A stretch of 64,000 nt of DNA from Hofstenia miamia (GCA_004352715.1 SCFE01000009.1:508525-572524); one strand, 5' to 3'. Positions 1 to 11,049 are shown, counted from the first letter of the stretch. Numbers and translations: made by a program. Notes: generated from the sequence alone by a model not told the origin.

Positions 1-603
1 TTACAATGTATTTAATTACACTGAAATCTGTGCTTTAGGTTCATTAACCCGAACATATTGTACCAAATTTAAACTAGATAATCCTAAAACACTTACGCGT
101 ACGAGCCGATCGGCAACTGTCGCTTAAGAATTTTGCCAAACATAAAAGTAAATTCGCTAATTTATATCATGTTCTCCTAAAACGTGACTTAACATCTGCT
201 CAACAATGTGATTTCGGAATAGTGCGGAATATCTTTCCATCATTGTCTGTGTGCTATAGCAATTAGGCTCCGTATTTGACCTCTACAGATTTGTATCACA
301 AACTCATTGATTGTATCAAAATATGATCTTTCAATCAAGCTTTGGGAAATCAAATACATGGAGACTTTTGTTATTCTTTTTGAGTAATAAATGCAAAAAA
401 CACGGATTGCGCAAAACAAAATAACTTCAAACAAACTCGAAACCATTCAGAAAATATCAGGCGCATTTGCGTAAACATACTATGGAAACCTGAAGTAGAG
501 TGTTTTTAAAACCTCAATTTTTTTGGTACTATAGTGTTTTATTGAACAAGAATGTATACAAAGTCAAAATATACTAAAATATATTTAAATATTTTATTTT
601 TAA

Positions 604-648
<45 letters not shown>

Positions 649-1145
649 TATATATATATTGTATATATATAATGTGTAGACATTTATATTTACGATAAAT
701 ACGCGAGTTGTATGTAAGTACAAATTTCGCGCCAAAACTATATGCATAGTGAAGACACATAATTGTGATTATCAATATTTATAAATATCTAGAAACTGAC
801 AAGTTCCTGAAATTGTTTTGGAAAAGTAAAAATTTGCCAAATTCTTATTATGTATAAAAATCCCAATATTAACGCTAAATACTTTGCCAAAATTTCTCAT
901 TAGCACTTGGTGTAAGTTATGTGTATAAATGCACACAAATGTGCGGCGCATTTTATGTAAACTCCACAATAGATAATGAAAATATTTGCACTTGAAAAAG
1001 TGAGATTCTAATAACAAATGCATCTTTAATTGTTTGACGAAGAAACAATTTCTCGGATTACAATACAATTACAGCAATATCTATATTAAAGAAGACGGAA
1101 AATAACAGGCGTTCATTTGTACTATCAATGAATCTTAAAACTAAC
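1..1145. other. Intronic or 3' flank of the carrier gene, AT-rich
   Basis: No coding exon was recognised. The stretch should be the intron before the missing last exon of the carrier gene. It holds one long AT tract, listed separately. Confidence 0.5.
607..660. repeat. (AT)n microsatellite
   Basis: An almost perfect TA/AT dinucleotide run, with a second short AT run just after it at 664-671. Confidence 0.95.
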
Positions 1146-1322
1146 CTCATGCAAGGCTTGTGATACAGAATTAAATGGAGAGCCAGATACTTTAGACATG
1201 ATGTGCATTTTAGCTACAGCAAGTGGATAGAATAGTGTACTCAATATAGCACCAAGCACAGCACCGCTAAGAAAATCACTAGCTATATTCGTCAATTTAG
1301 CCCCAGAGTGTGGAAGAGCCTC
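1146..1322 (-). CDS. SLC25A51-like exon: repeat 3 start
   Basis: The exon is 59 codons in frame with the previous exon, starting EALPHSGAKLTNIASDFLSG and containing LSTLFYPLAVAKMHIMSKVS, which aligns to the third carrier repeat of SLC25A51/52 (FFPINVVKT in mammals). Acceptor ttatatttag, donor GAG|gttagt. The last exon was searched for by eye in 1-1145 and not found. Confidence 0.78.
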
Positions 1323-1916
1323 CTAAATTATAAATTTATAAATTAATCGATTTCACATAACATCTTTTAAAATCAAATATCTTAAAGGCATGTCAGGGCG
1401 ATTAAATCTTATAGTTAAGCCAAAACGTAAATTTCTCAACCGTCAAAACCTAGAATATTTTGGAATAACAACGATTTCCGTTTTAACTACACGATTTAAT
1501 CACTACGATTTGTCAAAGTCAAATTGCACCCTATTACCTACCCAACTATTTGGCCCGATCTTTTGAATTTGTACTTTAAATGTAATTGAATTGATATGAA
1601 ACTGACATTGTCGATTTAAATTAATGCCAATTCGTGCCACTCACTAATATTTCGTATGTCCGCCCTTATTGGCCAAACACACAGTAATGCGATTTGACAT
1701 TGACTCGACCAGCTTTCTACAATAATCATCAGCAATCTCTGTGCACCATACCACTTTAATTTCCTCTTTCAGATAGTCGAGTGATGTGCATTGAGGGCTT
1801 CCTCAGACAGTTTTTGATGTGATGCCAGCAATTTGCTATGATGTTGAGGTCTGGGGAGTTTCCCGGCCAGTTCTCAAGCAGCCGAAAGTCTTGTGATGCA
1901 ATCCACTGTTTCACAA

Positions 1917-1959
<43 letters not shown>

Positions 1960-4900
1960 NATTACCATTCATTGAAAATAAAACAATTCAATTGAAAAAT
2001 AAACTACGATCATTTAATACTATTTTAAAATTTACAAAGATCATTCCAATATTTCAATCATTCAAAACACTAAATTTAATTCGCAACAAAGATCAAATAA
2101 CAAAAGGATTGGCTTCATCATTAGTTTATAAATATAATTGTGATGATTGTAAGAAATCATACATCGGTGAAACCATCCGTCATTTTGATACGCGAATCAA
2201 AGAGCACATCAATGGCCATTTAACATCAGAAATTTTTAATCACATTCATAATATCAATATTGAAAATTTTAAGATCATTAGAAGAACAAAATATACAAAA
2301 ATTGCAGAAGCCATTGAAATTACCAACATCGACAAAACAAAGTTATTAAATAAACAGATTAATCCAACTAAGTATTTATATTTATTTTAGCTTTCATTTT
2401 ATAGTTTTAGTGTAGTTTATATATTGTAAAATATTTTTGCCGCAAATTATGTTGTTTTCAGTCGCTCCGATAGTATTGTGAATTGTTTGCAAACACTGTG
2501 CATTAGAGAAATTTTCTATATATATATATATATATATATTTGGATTGCAGCAACTTCTTTGTTAATTTTTTGGAGAAACACATTCCCCCTAGCTGATAGA
2601 AGAAGAAAATTTCTGGTAAATTTTTGTATAGTACCCATACTCCATACTGCCTTTATTATTGCTTGTGGAAAGAAGCAATCAACACTTACAAACCTGAGTT
2701 CGAATACAATGTGTTCAAACTGTACAAACGAAAAATTTTCTTCAACTTGTCCAAAAAAAGGTAGAGTCGAATTCTGACAAAATTAAATGCGCAAAATGCA
2801 AACGCGTCTTTCATTCAGTTTGTTCAAAATTGAATAAATCTGTGTTAAGCATTTTACAGGGAACTGAAAATATTTGTGGAAGCCTGTTATGGTGTTGTGA
2901 GCCTTGTACCTCGGCAACCTTTCCAGTGGTTGAGATGGATTTCTCCCACGTAAGTGAAGAGGTTACATCAGCAGTAAAAGACATTAAGAAATATTCGGAA
3001 ATTGTAAAAAAAACTACAAGGTTAGAAACTAAAAGCAGCCCAGTACTTGAGCAAAACCATGGTTCAGAAATCCGGATACGAGGTATTCCAGAGAGTGAAA
3101 AACAACGAATTGGGGAGAGAGCATACGATGAAAAGAAAAATGTGTGCCTGTTGCTAGAAAGCTTGGATATTAATTTTCATGAAGACCTATATATCTATAT
3201 ATATAGATTAGGTAAGTATAATAAAAACAAAACACGGGCATTGCTAGTTAGACTCCGGGAGCCTATATTAGCAAAGAATGTACTAAAAAATGTTTCGAAT
3301 CTTAAAAATTCTAATCCTTTCAAATTTAAGGTATATCTTTCAAAGGGACTTAGTAAAGCTGAACAGAAACAAGAGAATGAGACTAAGGAAAAGGAGATCA
3401 TTAATTCAATCTGGTAAAATTGAAGCTGCTAACCTAAAGGTTATGAATTTACATCTTTATCGTAGAGAAGGCGAAAAATGGATTCAGGTGGAAAGTGATT
3501 GACTTTTGACTAAGCAAAAGAATTCACTTCCCTTAATTTACTCAAATAATATTAATGGTTTACTATCAAAGTTTTCTGAAACTGATTTTATGATTAACTT
3601 CATTGGGTATAATGCAGTTCTGTTACAGGAAACAAAATTAACGGCTCATATTTTAAATGAGCAAATTCAATTGGAAAATTATTACATGTTCAGGAATGAT
3701 AGAATTATTCAAAATTTCCCAAATAAAACGGGAGGAGGAGGTTTAATAAGCTACATAGAAAAGAAATGGGCCGGAAATCGGCCAAAAAAATTTTATAGAA
3801 ATATCTGAAAAGGACATTGAACTTTTAGCTGTTGTTTGTAGACCTGCCTACATTCCAGGTGGATTTTCTGTTGTTATTCTGGTAAATATATACATTCCAC
3901 CGAATCGTAATAAAAAGAGATCACAAGCAATCCTCGTAAATTCAGTTAATATATGTATGTCAAAATATCCACGTGCGTTTATATATATGTGATCCTCGAT
4001 GCAAATCAGAAAAGTCTTGAATGTTTGCATTGTTTTAATTTTGAAAATCTGGTAAACAAACATACGTTTCTACCCTCTTTGTCACAACTTGATGTTGCTT
4101 ATATCACAAAGGCCGACTATTACGATATTTCATATGATACACCTTTTGGAAATATTAATATAATGTATCACTTAAGTTAAATATTAACTCCAAAAATTGA
4201 CTGTAGTTATAAAGTACCAAATAAGATAAAACAATCAAACAGTGTCGATTTCTATAATCAACAGAAAATAATGTCGCTATTGACCGAAAGGAATTTTGAT
4301 GATGTATTGAAAGAGGAAAATATTGAAGTCTTAGTTGAAAAATTGGATCAATCAAAGCATAAAAATACAGTGTTTAACTATAGAACGCTTAAAATGCGTG
4401 ATGATTCGTTAAATGAGTTGATAAATATCAAAAGGAAATGCTTAAAGAAGGGAGATAGAACCCTATTAAATATAACCCAAAGAATTATCGTCCAAAAAGT
4501 GCGACAACTAAGGAGAAATCGTATTGCCAATTTAACTTTATCAGAGCTACAAAAGGAAGTGGAAAGGAGGACAAAACCAACTAATTTAAAAATAAACGTG
4601 AATGAAAATCAAGCAAAAATGTTTAATGAGTTTTTCAGTAGATTCAATAAGGATAGTTATAAGGATGAACGTCGTGGATCCTGCAGGATATCCCATGGCA
4701 TTCCGAATGTTTCGGTAGAAAGNCGAGGTATTCCAGAGAGTGAAAAACAACGAATTGGGGAGAGAGCATATGATGAAAAGAAAAATGTGTGCCTGTTGCT
4801 AGAAAGCTTGGATATTAATTTTCATGAAGACCAGTTGTCTGATATATATAGATTAGGTAAGTATAATAAAAACAAAACACGGGCATTGCTAGTTAGACTC

Positions 4901-7900
4901 CGGGAGCCTATATTAGCAAAGAATGTACTAAAAAATGTTTCGAATCTTAAAAATTCTAATCCTTTCAAATTTAAGGTATATCTTTCAAAGGGACTTAGTA
5001 AAGCTGAACAGAAACAAGAGAATGAGACTTTAAGGAAAAGGAGATCATTAATTCAATCTGGTAAAATTGAAGCTGCTAACCTAAAGGTTATGAATTTACA
5101 TCTTTATCGTAGAGAAGGCGAAAAATGGATTCAGGTGGAAAGTGATTGACTTTTGACTAAGCAAAAGAATTCACTTCCCTTAATTTACTCAAATAATATT
5201 AATGGTATACTATCAAAGTTTTCTGAAACTGATTTTATGATTAACTTCATGGGGTATAATGCAGTTCTGTTACAGGAAACAAAATTAACGGCTCATATTT
5301 TAAATGAGCAAATTCAATTGGAAAATTATTATATGTTCAGGAATGATAGAAATATTCAAAATTTCCCAAATAAAACGGGAGGAGGAGGTTTAATAAGCTA
5401 CATAGAAAAGAAATGGGCCGGAAATCGGCCAAAATTTTTTATAGAAATATCTGAAAAGGACATTGAACTTTTAGCTGCCTACATTCCAGGTGGATTTTCT
5501 GTTGTTATTCTGGTAAACATATACATGCCACCGGATCGTAATAAAAAGAGATCACAATCAATCCTTGTAAATCCAGTTAATATATGTATGTCAAAATATC
5601 CACGTGCGTTTATATATGTGATCGGCGATGCAAATCAGAAAAGTCTTGAATGTTTGCATTGTTTTAATTTTGAAAATCTGGTAAACAAACATACGTTTCT
5701 ACCCTCTTTGTCACAACTTGATGTTGCTTATATCACAAAGGCCGACTATTACAATATTTTATATGATACACCTTTTGGAAATATAAATATAATGTATCAC
5801 TTAAGCCTAATATTAACTCCAAAAATTGACTGTAGTTATAAAGTACCAAATAAGATAAAACACTCAAACAGTTTCAATTTATATAACCAACAGAAAATAA
5901 TGTCGTTGCTGAGTGAAACTAATTGGGATAATGTATTTAGAGGGGAAAATATTGAAGTCTTGGTCGAAAAATTGGATCAAAAATTCTTGGAAATAATGCA
6001 TCAATCAAGGCATAAAAATCCAGTGTTTAACTATAGAACGCTTAAAATTCGTGATGATTCTTTAAATGAGTTGATTAGTATTAAAAAGACATGCTTAAAA
6101 AAGGGAGATAGAACCCTATTAAATATAACCCAAAGAATTATCGTCCAAAAAGTGCGACAACTCAGGAGAAATCGTATTGCTAACTGAACTTTGTCAGAGC
6201 TACAAAAAGGAAGTCGAAAGGAGAACAAAACCAACTAATATAAAAATAAATGTGAATGAAAATGAAGCAAAAATGTTCAATGAGTTTTTCAGTAGATTCA
6301 ATAAGAGTAGTAAGATTAGGGCAGGGGAGAGAGCACAAAATGACCTTGAGCTCTGCAATATCGAGGGGGTGTTTGCAAATGTTAATTAGTGAGTCATTCT
6401 ACTTGACAAATGTTTTTAAAACTCACTAATGGGTTTTTAGTGAGGTCAGATATTTTTAAGTGTATCTACTAATGGATTTCAATTAGTAATGCTTTTAATT
6501 GATTTACATGTTAGGGCCACTTTTTGGTATGACTAATTTTTGTTAATATCACAATTGTTTGCATTGCATTTTGTTAATATACACCTTATTATAACAACCC
6601 CTTTCGGGATATGTACACATAATATTACAAACTAATTTTCCATAATTTTGAGAAGCTTACATTGTAACCCGGAAAACTTTCAAAGTCGCATTTTTGTCAA
6701 AATTAAATGTTAACACGTTTTATCATATCACGGTTTTTTTCAAGCAATAATTAATTTTCATAATTTCGATAATTTGCAACCACAGTGTTTAACTCGCTTT
6801 CGTGAATTTTTTTCAAAAAGACTTCACATTGTTTTCAAAACACATAATTTCATTTACGTAAAAAACATTCTCATTTCTATTTTAAACTATTTTAAAACTA
6901 TTTCATTAATACATGTGGAAATTAAACAAAGAGTTTGCAATCCGTTGTAATAAAAACGTTTAAAATTTTTATAGACATTGTAAAAAACACTTTTGTCTAG
7001 TTTACATGTTAAGAAACAAAACTAATTTTAAACTTTTTCGTTAATACACATGGAAAATATTAAATATAGAAATTAAACAAAGAGATCGCATATTCGCTAT
7101 ACTTAATGGCATAATACATAATAAAACCAGTATACATTTTCCGAAAGAGTATCAATGTTCGCCTCCTAAAAATGCTGCATGCAATCTTATTTATTAATAA
7201 TATACGTACATTTCAAAATATAATTATACACCATAGGAGACATTACACCTTCCACCAGCTTTTATATGGCAATCTTTTCTTTACACTTTTTTTGGGTTTA
7301 TTTGATTTTTGTGGGTTTATTTGATTTTTTTGGGATATGCACATTTGGTGACTGATTCATCTTTTCTCAACTTTTCCACGTTGTTCACTCTTACTTGCTT
7401 TTTATAATGTTATATGGTTGCATAAATTACACAGGTTTTCCGGATTTCACTGCTTTTTTGACCTTTTCAAGGTTTTTCAACTTCATTTGATTTACAGGCA
7501 ATGTTTATGCGTTTGTATGCGTCACACGGTGTTCAACTCTTCCAATGTATTATATCACAAAAATTAGTCACAATTCTCCATTTTGATCTAAATGTAATAA
7601 ACTTGAAACGCAAATAGTGAGATACAAATTCAATAGCAAAAACGTTTACAAAGAATTTAAATTCGTAATTCACTACACTAGTTAAAAACTGTCAAAATAA
7701 TTCTAGTAAGTCAAATTTGGCAATAAAACAAAAAACATAAACGTGTAATTCACAACGCTAGTTAAAAAAATATTACCTCTAAATAATTCCATTCACTCAA
7801 TTAAATAAATTAAACAAATTGTACACAATACTCGATAAAAACATTAATGCATTGAAACTATTTTAAAAAGGAAAAACGTCTTCAAAGGAAATGGAGATAC

Positions 7901-8089
7901 AAAATCCGTTTATAGACATACACGGGGAAACTGAATTATTACAAACATGTACAATGTAAAACCGAATAAAACACCAATTCAAAACATTGTTTAAAACAAA
8001 AAAGGTGTAAAAATATTACAAAGTCGAATATATAGGATAAAATATTGAAAAAGTAGCTTACCCATCTGATATATGGNCATTGTGTTGTA

Positions 8090-8123
<34 letters not shown>

Positions 8124-10239
8124 CTTACAACACAATGCATGAAAATATCAACCGCGTATAATTTCCATAGATAAGTAGATTGCATGTTCAAATGATGTCA
8201 CGCCAAAACTAATATTATTATTGTATATGCAAGTATAGCGTACAGTCGTTCCGTCACATTAAGTTACTCAGCGGAGCATGAGAGGAATATATACATAAAC
8301 GCTTAAAGAAATTATAATTAATCTAACAGATGCTTAAAGATACATTCTTATTGCTTATTAAAATATTTTTATTGATTTCTGTAACGAAAAATGTAGTAAA
8401 ACTTCAGATTTCAAAATATATCCGTGTAGATAAGACACTGTCGGAATCCCTCAAAGTCCAAGTACAGCGGGCCCATTAAATCCTGTAGAAGACAGACAGG
8501 CCTTAAGTAAGATACATCAACTAAAGCTATGTAAACAATACCTTTGAATAAATTGAGCATAATAAAGTACGAAATTGAAAATGCAAGCAATGTATACTTA
8601 CAATACAAAATTAAGATTCTTATAATAATAATATACATTATCTATATCTAATGTACTCCCATGATTTAAAGGATTACTAAACAGTGTTGAAATTCTTTCA
8701 ATAATTCTTTGATTTTATTTTGAAAAACAAATACATTAGTGCGATATAGATATAATTGGCCTACTAAATATGAAGATGCGTGCATGCATGTTATAGAAAC
8801 GTAATATATGTGCTATTTGTATTCAAGCAATGCAGATCGTTGTTACTACAAGCATAGTGTTCATACATCTTGATGTTCTAGGAAATATGCTACATTGATT
8901 AATAATCAAATTTAAAAACCATTATATTAGAGAAATTGATTGCATCACAGTTTTCCTTGTTAATTGGACTATGCACATTTCATAAATTTCCGAGCTGGAG
9001 CTTAATGAACAAACAACACAGTTTTTTGCATTTTCAGCTAATACAAAAATTCATTCATTCAATTTATTGTTTCTGACTCAATAAAATTCACATTTCTGTG
9101 AAGATGGATCATAAAATTTTATGCACGTATCGAGAAACAAAAGGATCAGCCCTAAAATCGTAAATGGCCTACCAAGAGTTAATTAAGAAAAAAACTTTAC
9201 CAAAACCCGGTGACGCTTACAATATCAATAAATGAAAATGATATCTACCTGTAATGGTTGTCGACAAAGAAACCATAAACCAGTAGCAAAAAAGTTGCGA
9301 TATATTATAGCATTGAATCCCCGATAGAATTCAATCATTCCACCTTTAGTCCACAATTCATTAACGATTTGGAAGGAATTACTAAAACGGCTGTGATGGT
9401 TGTCATTCACTAACAAAGTCTGAACTCGTTCAAAAGGTATAAAAACACATTCAACCAAACCCGCACTTGCACCAGCGGAAAAACGTCTAACAGATGATGA
9501 AGAACGTGAAAATACATGATTAGAATATATTCTAAATAATTGAACTTATTAAACAAGGACTTTTGTTTCGAATTTACAAACCTGTAAAACTTTTCATACG
9601 AACTAAACATAATAGCGGTAGATGTAGCTTTTTGCAGCAATGGTGGCAGCATACCTCGAGGAAGCATGACTAAGCCTTCATAACGGATTTGACGAAAGGC
9701 GGTTAGAGAGTTGATACCATGGATTTGTTGCCGAAACAGAACCTATTAAAAAATTATAGAACATAGCATTCTTAATTTTTCGCAATTCTGATGAAATTGT
9801 TTCTCTTAGAAACATACAAATTTAATCATCACTTCGTTTCTGTAAACAAAAATTAAATAGACTATTTAAACAAGATGAAATTAGGAATTTGGCTGGGTCA
9901 TTGTCAAAATAGTTCACATTATTACTAAGGTCAAACTAAACCACCTATAAAATTTATTCAATTTTAATTGTAATACAAAAATTCTAATTTTTTTAATCAA
10001 ATAGATCCATTTTTTATACGTAACTATTCAAATTTAAATTAAAACCCATTATGCAAAATATGTAAAAGCTATACCTTTTTACTCGTATCGTTTTCGTGTT
10101 TGACAAAATATTTAACACAAATAGCCTACCTTATTGATTGGGAAAGTCACGATTATATTTACATTTGCTGCAAGCCATCCACTTATGAATGAATAATATG
10201 GAACATCATCATCCATGCCGTTCTTACATTCTTCTTTAT
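1146..10239 (-). CDS. SLC25A51/52-like mitochondrial carrier (NAD+ transporter family), partial, four exons
   Basis: The four exons are 10130-10239, 9582-9742, 9249-9486 and 1146-1322. They join in frame through GT-AG introns and give about 228 residues; the human SLC25A51 protein has about 297. Family knowledge: SLC25A51 moves NAD+ across the inner mitochondrial membrane. Seen: carrier-repeat motifs FPINK, PFERVQTLL, RGMLPPLLQK and FYRGF in the order and spacing of SLC25A51/52, including their degenerate PINK and PLAVAK versions of the carrier signature. The N-terminal exon and the last roughly 55 residues (last helix pair) are not seen; the 3' end probably lies beyond base 1. The third intron is 7.9 kb and full of transposons. 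Family assignment is firm; the transported substrate is inferred. Confidence 0.85.
1644..1907 (-). pseudogene. Tc1/mariner transposase C-terminal fragment
   Basis: The minus strand encodes ENWPGNSPDLNIIANCW, the SPDLNPIE block around the last catalytic acid of Tc1-type DDE transposases, then after a frame change ADDYCRKLVESMSNRI and NKGGHTKY before a TAG at 1644. That order (LV-SM-R, KGG-TKY, stop) is the normal Tc1 C terminus. The catalytic-position residue reads alanine instead of glutamate and the frame is broken, so this copy is dead. It lies inside the large carrier-gene intron and is cut off at the CT/AT microsatellite. Confidence 0.8.
1917..1959. repeat. (CT)n(AT)n microsatellite ending at a single N
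   Basis: CT repeats at 1917-1940 followed by AT repeats at 1941-1959 and one N at 1960. Confidence 0.95.
1961..2390 (+). mobile_element. Penelope-like retroelement 3' fragment with GIY-YIG endonuclease
   Basis: The open frame encodes SLVYKYNCDDCKKSYIGETI followed by RHFDTRIKEHINGHL and ends with a TAG at 2388-2390. The CxxC upstream of YIGET, then R and EH residues, is the GIY-YIG endonuclease pattern of Penelope-like elements (a family fact); there it lies C-terminal to the reverse transcriptase. The RT part is absent because the copy starts at the N at 1960. A non-LTR element using a GIY-YIG enzyme other than Penelope is unlikely. Confidence 0.78.
2708..3502 (+). pseudogene. LINE ORF1, copy 1: PHD finger, coiled region and RRM-like domain
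   Basis: The protein starts near a CSNCTN motif, then (after a frame change near 2756) reads CAKCKRVFHSVCSKLNKS and WCCEPCTS, giving the Cys/His spacing of a PHD finger. A helical linker follows, then IRIRGIPESEKQR and a basic tract typical of the RRM-like domain of LINE ORF1 RNA-binding proteins. A two-base loss near 3384 relative to copy 2 breaks the frame, and an AT-rich change lies near 3187. PHD-bearing ORF1 is known in CR1-like lineages. The ORF ends at TGA 3500-3502, directly in front of ORF2 in the same frame. Confidence 0.75.
3506..4663 (+). pseudogene. LINE ORF2 5' half, copy 1: APE-type endonuclease, reverse transcriptase missing
   Basis: The frame begins with no ATG, three bases plus TGA after ORF1, and encodes NNINGLLSKFSETDF and VLLQETKLTAHI (the QETK catalytic block of APE-like endonucleases). 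Breaks follow: an A-run expansion near 3784, an extra segment near 3832-3847 and a loss near 4348 compared with copy 2. The region after the endonuclease (RNRIANLTLSELQKEVERR) is the linker before RT. RT never appears; the copy meets unrelated sequence and an N at 4723. Confidence 0.75.
4724..5149 (+). pseudogene. LINE ORF1 C-terminal part, copy 2
   Basis: Begins at the base after a single N, inside the RGIPESEKQR motif, and is uninterrupted to TGA 5147-5149. It is nearly identical to 3080-3502 of copy 1 but keeps the two bases lost there, so it shows the likely ancestral frame. It lacks the PHD half only because the sequence starts at the N. Confidence 0.75.
5153..6310 (+). pseudogene. LINE ORF2 5' half, copy 2: APE-type endonuclease, reverse transcriptase missing
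   Basis: Continuous to a stop at 6184-6186, with reading resumed in another frame to about 6310. It has QETKLTAH (endonuclease motif), ILVNIYMPPDRN, and YVIGDANQ (GDxN motif). The SDH motif is degraded to YHLS. The RT domain is missing because sequence similarity stops at about 6310, where a different repeat begins. It is cleaner than copy 1, with no frame break through 344 codons. Confidence 0.78.
6355..8000 (+). repeat. Diverged long interspersed repeat, copy 1
   Basis: Starts with atatcgagggggtgtttgca and continues as non-coding AT-rich DNA with tracts such as ttacatgttaaga and cacattgtaaa. The start closely matches 39918-39990 and much of the body resembles 41990-43800 (same order of motifs around ctttttataatg, ggttttc and catttg). 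No ORF is seen. It interrupts the LINE at about 6310-6355. Class unknown; possibly a non-autonomous element. Confidence 0.5.
8078..8137. repeat. Hairpin: 14-bp perfect inverted arms around an AT tract
   Basis: Left arm cattgtgttgtaag (8078-8091) and right arm cttacaacacaatg (8124-8137) are exact reverse complements, with a self-complementary (TA)n core. The left arm starts right after a single N at 8077, so an assembly fold-back is possible. Confidence 0.85.
8138..9248. other. Remainder of large carrier-gene intron, nothing recognised
   Basis: AT-rich with no coding similarity recognised. Short open frames here have no family features. Confidence 0.5.
9249..9486 (-). CDS. SLC25A51-like exon: repeat 2 (PFERVQTLL) through helix 4
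   Basis: After acceptor ttag the exon reads RFSAGASAGLVECVFIPFERVQ onwards (repeat 2 signature), then a matrix loop with ELWTKGGMIEFYRGFNAI and a helix ending CRQPLQ at a codon boundary. The donor is CAG|gtagat. PFERVQ is typical of this subfamily. With the exon at 9582-9742 it makes 399 bases, 133 codons, with no stop. Confidence 0.88.
9582..9742 (-). CDS. SLC25A51-like exon: repeat 1 matrix loop and helix 2
   Basis: The exon begins VLFRQQIHGINSLTAF directly after FPINK of the previous exon and contains RGMLPPLLQKATSTAIMF followed by SYEKFY. This is the characteristic SLC25A51/52 block. It ends two bases into an AGA codon (donor AG|gtttgt) completed by the next exon. Confidence 0.85.
10130..10239 (-). 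CDS. SLC25A51-like exon: first visible helix and FPINK motif
   Basis: The exon reads as two bases finishing a codon and then KEECKNGMDDDVPYYSF onwards, ending in VTFPINK exactly at a codon boundary. The acceptor is cttattttctag and the donor is AAG|gtaggc. The sequence matches the first transmembrane helix and the start of carrier repeat 1, where this subfamily has PINK in place of the usual PxDxxK. The preceding exon was not found. Confidence 0.8.
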
Positions 10240-11049
10240 CTAGAAAATAAGAATGAAATTTTTACATAAGGATGTTGAAAATTGCGGTAATAGACTTGTA
10301 ACGTTTAAATAGGATTAAATTGGGCGTTTTTCCTATTAATTTATTTGAAAATTGAATTCGAATAAAAATCTCAATCAAAAAATACTTGAAACTGTAATTC
10401 TTTGCTGCTGCCCAATAAAATTGTAATTAAGGTTCGAAAATTAGGATTATCAATTAGGTGCCAAATTTTAAAACAAACTCAACATGCTAAATTTCATTAA
10501 AATCCATAATCGCTGAGCATGTTGAACAATGAAACCACATCAGGGTTGGCAAAAAGTGCATTTTTTACAAAAAACGTTTAAAACAATTTTTTTGTTCTTA
10601 AACCGACCTACCTCAAGGGACTAAAATATTACTGAAAACGCATATAGTGGCAAATATTGAATTATAATAAACTTATCAATATTTATTCTTTCGCTGCAAA
10701 TTTTACGTTTTTGTGTAGAAAATCTTTTATGAAAGTACGATTGATGAAACCCAAAAATTATTTTACAAATTTTTTAATTATACATTTGCAAAAAACATGT
10801 TTTAAACAGTGTTTAAAACATGTTTTAAACAGATCGTGTTTAAAGCATGCTAACTCTGAACCACATAGATTATATGAAGCATAAAAATTATCCACTTATA
10901 CACATTAATTTCATGACCAAATTGTAGATATTTGAAATATTATGTTATAAGGTAAAGAGGCGCTACTTATTTTATAAAATCAATTCGAAATTTTACACTC
11001 ACATGTAAATTATTATACATTAAATGAATGATATTTTATCTTAGTGACA
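10240..11049. other. Upstream flank or first intron of the carrier gene, nothing recognised
   Basis: The first exon of the carrier gene should lie here or further right but was not identified. A short repetitive stretch at 10792-10840 repeats acatgttttaaacag and is partly self-complementary. Confidence 0.4.

Noticed and set aside
240-446. Possible last exon of the carrier gene on the minus strand
   Set aside because: The peptide has RGQIRSL but lacks the conserved last-helix pattern and a good acceptor.
772-1068. 98-codon minus-strand frame
   Set aside because: No carrier or other family motif; composition is that of AT-rich noise.
2517-2540. Coding reading of the AT run (YIYIYIY)
   Set aside because: A microsatellite translated by chance; similar at 8095-8122.
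8411-8638. Minus-strand frame inside the carrier intron
   Set aside because: No family motif and no consistent splice sites in phase with the carrier exons.
9410-9667. Minus-strand frame reading through the 95-bp intron
   Set aside because: It joins the MLPRGMLPP exon to intron sequence; the spliced model fits the family far better.
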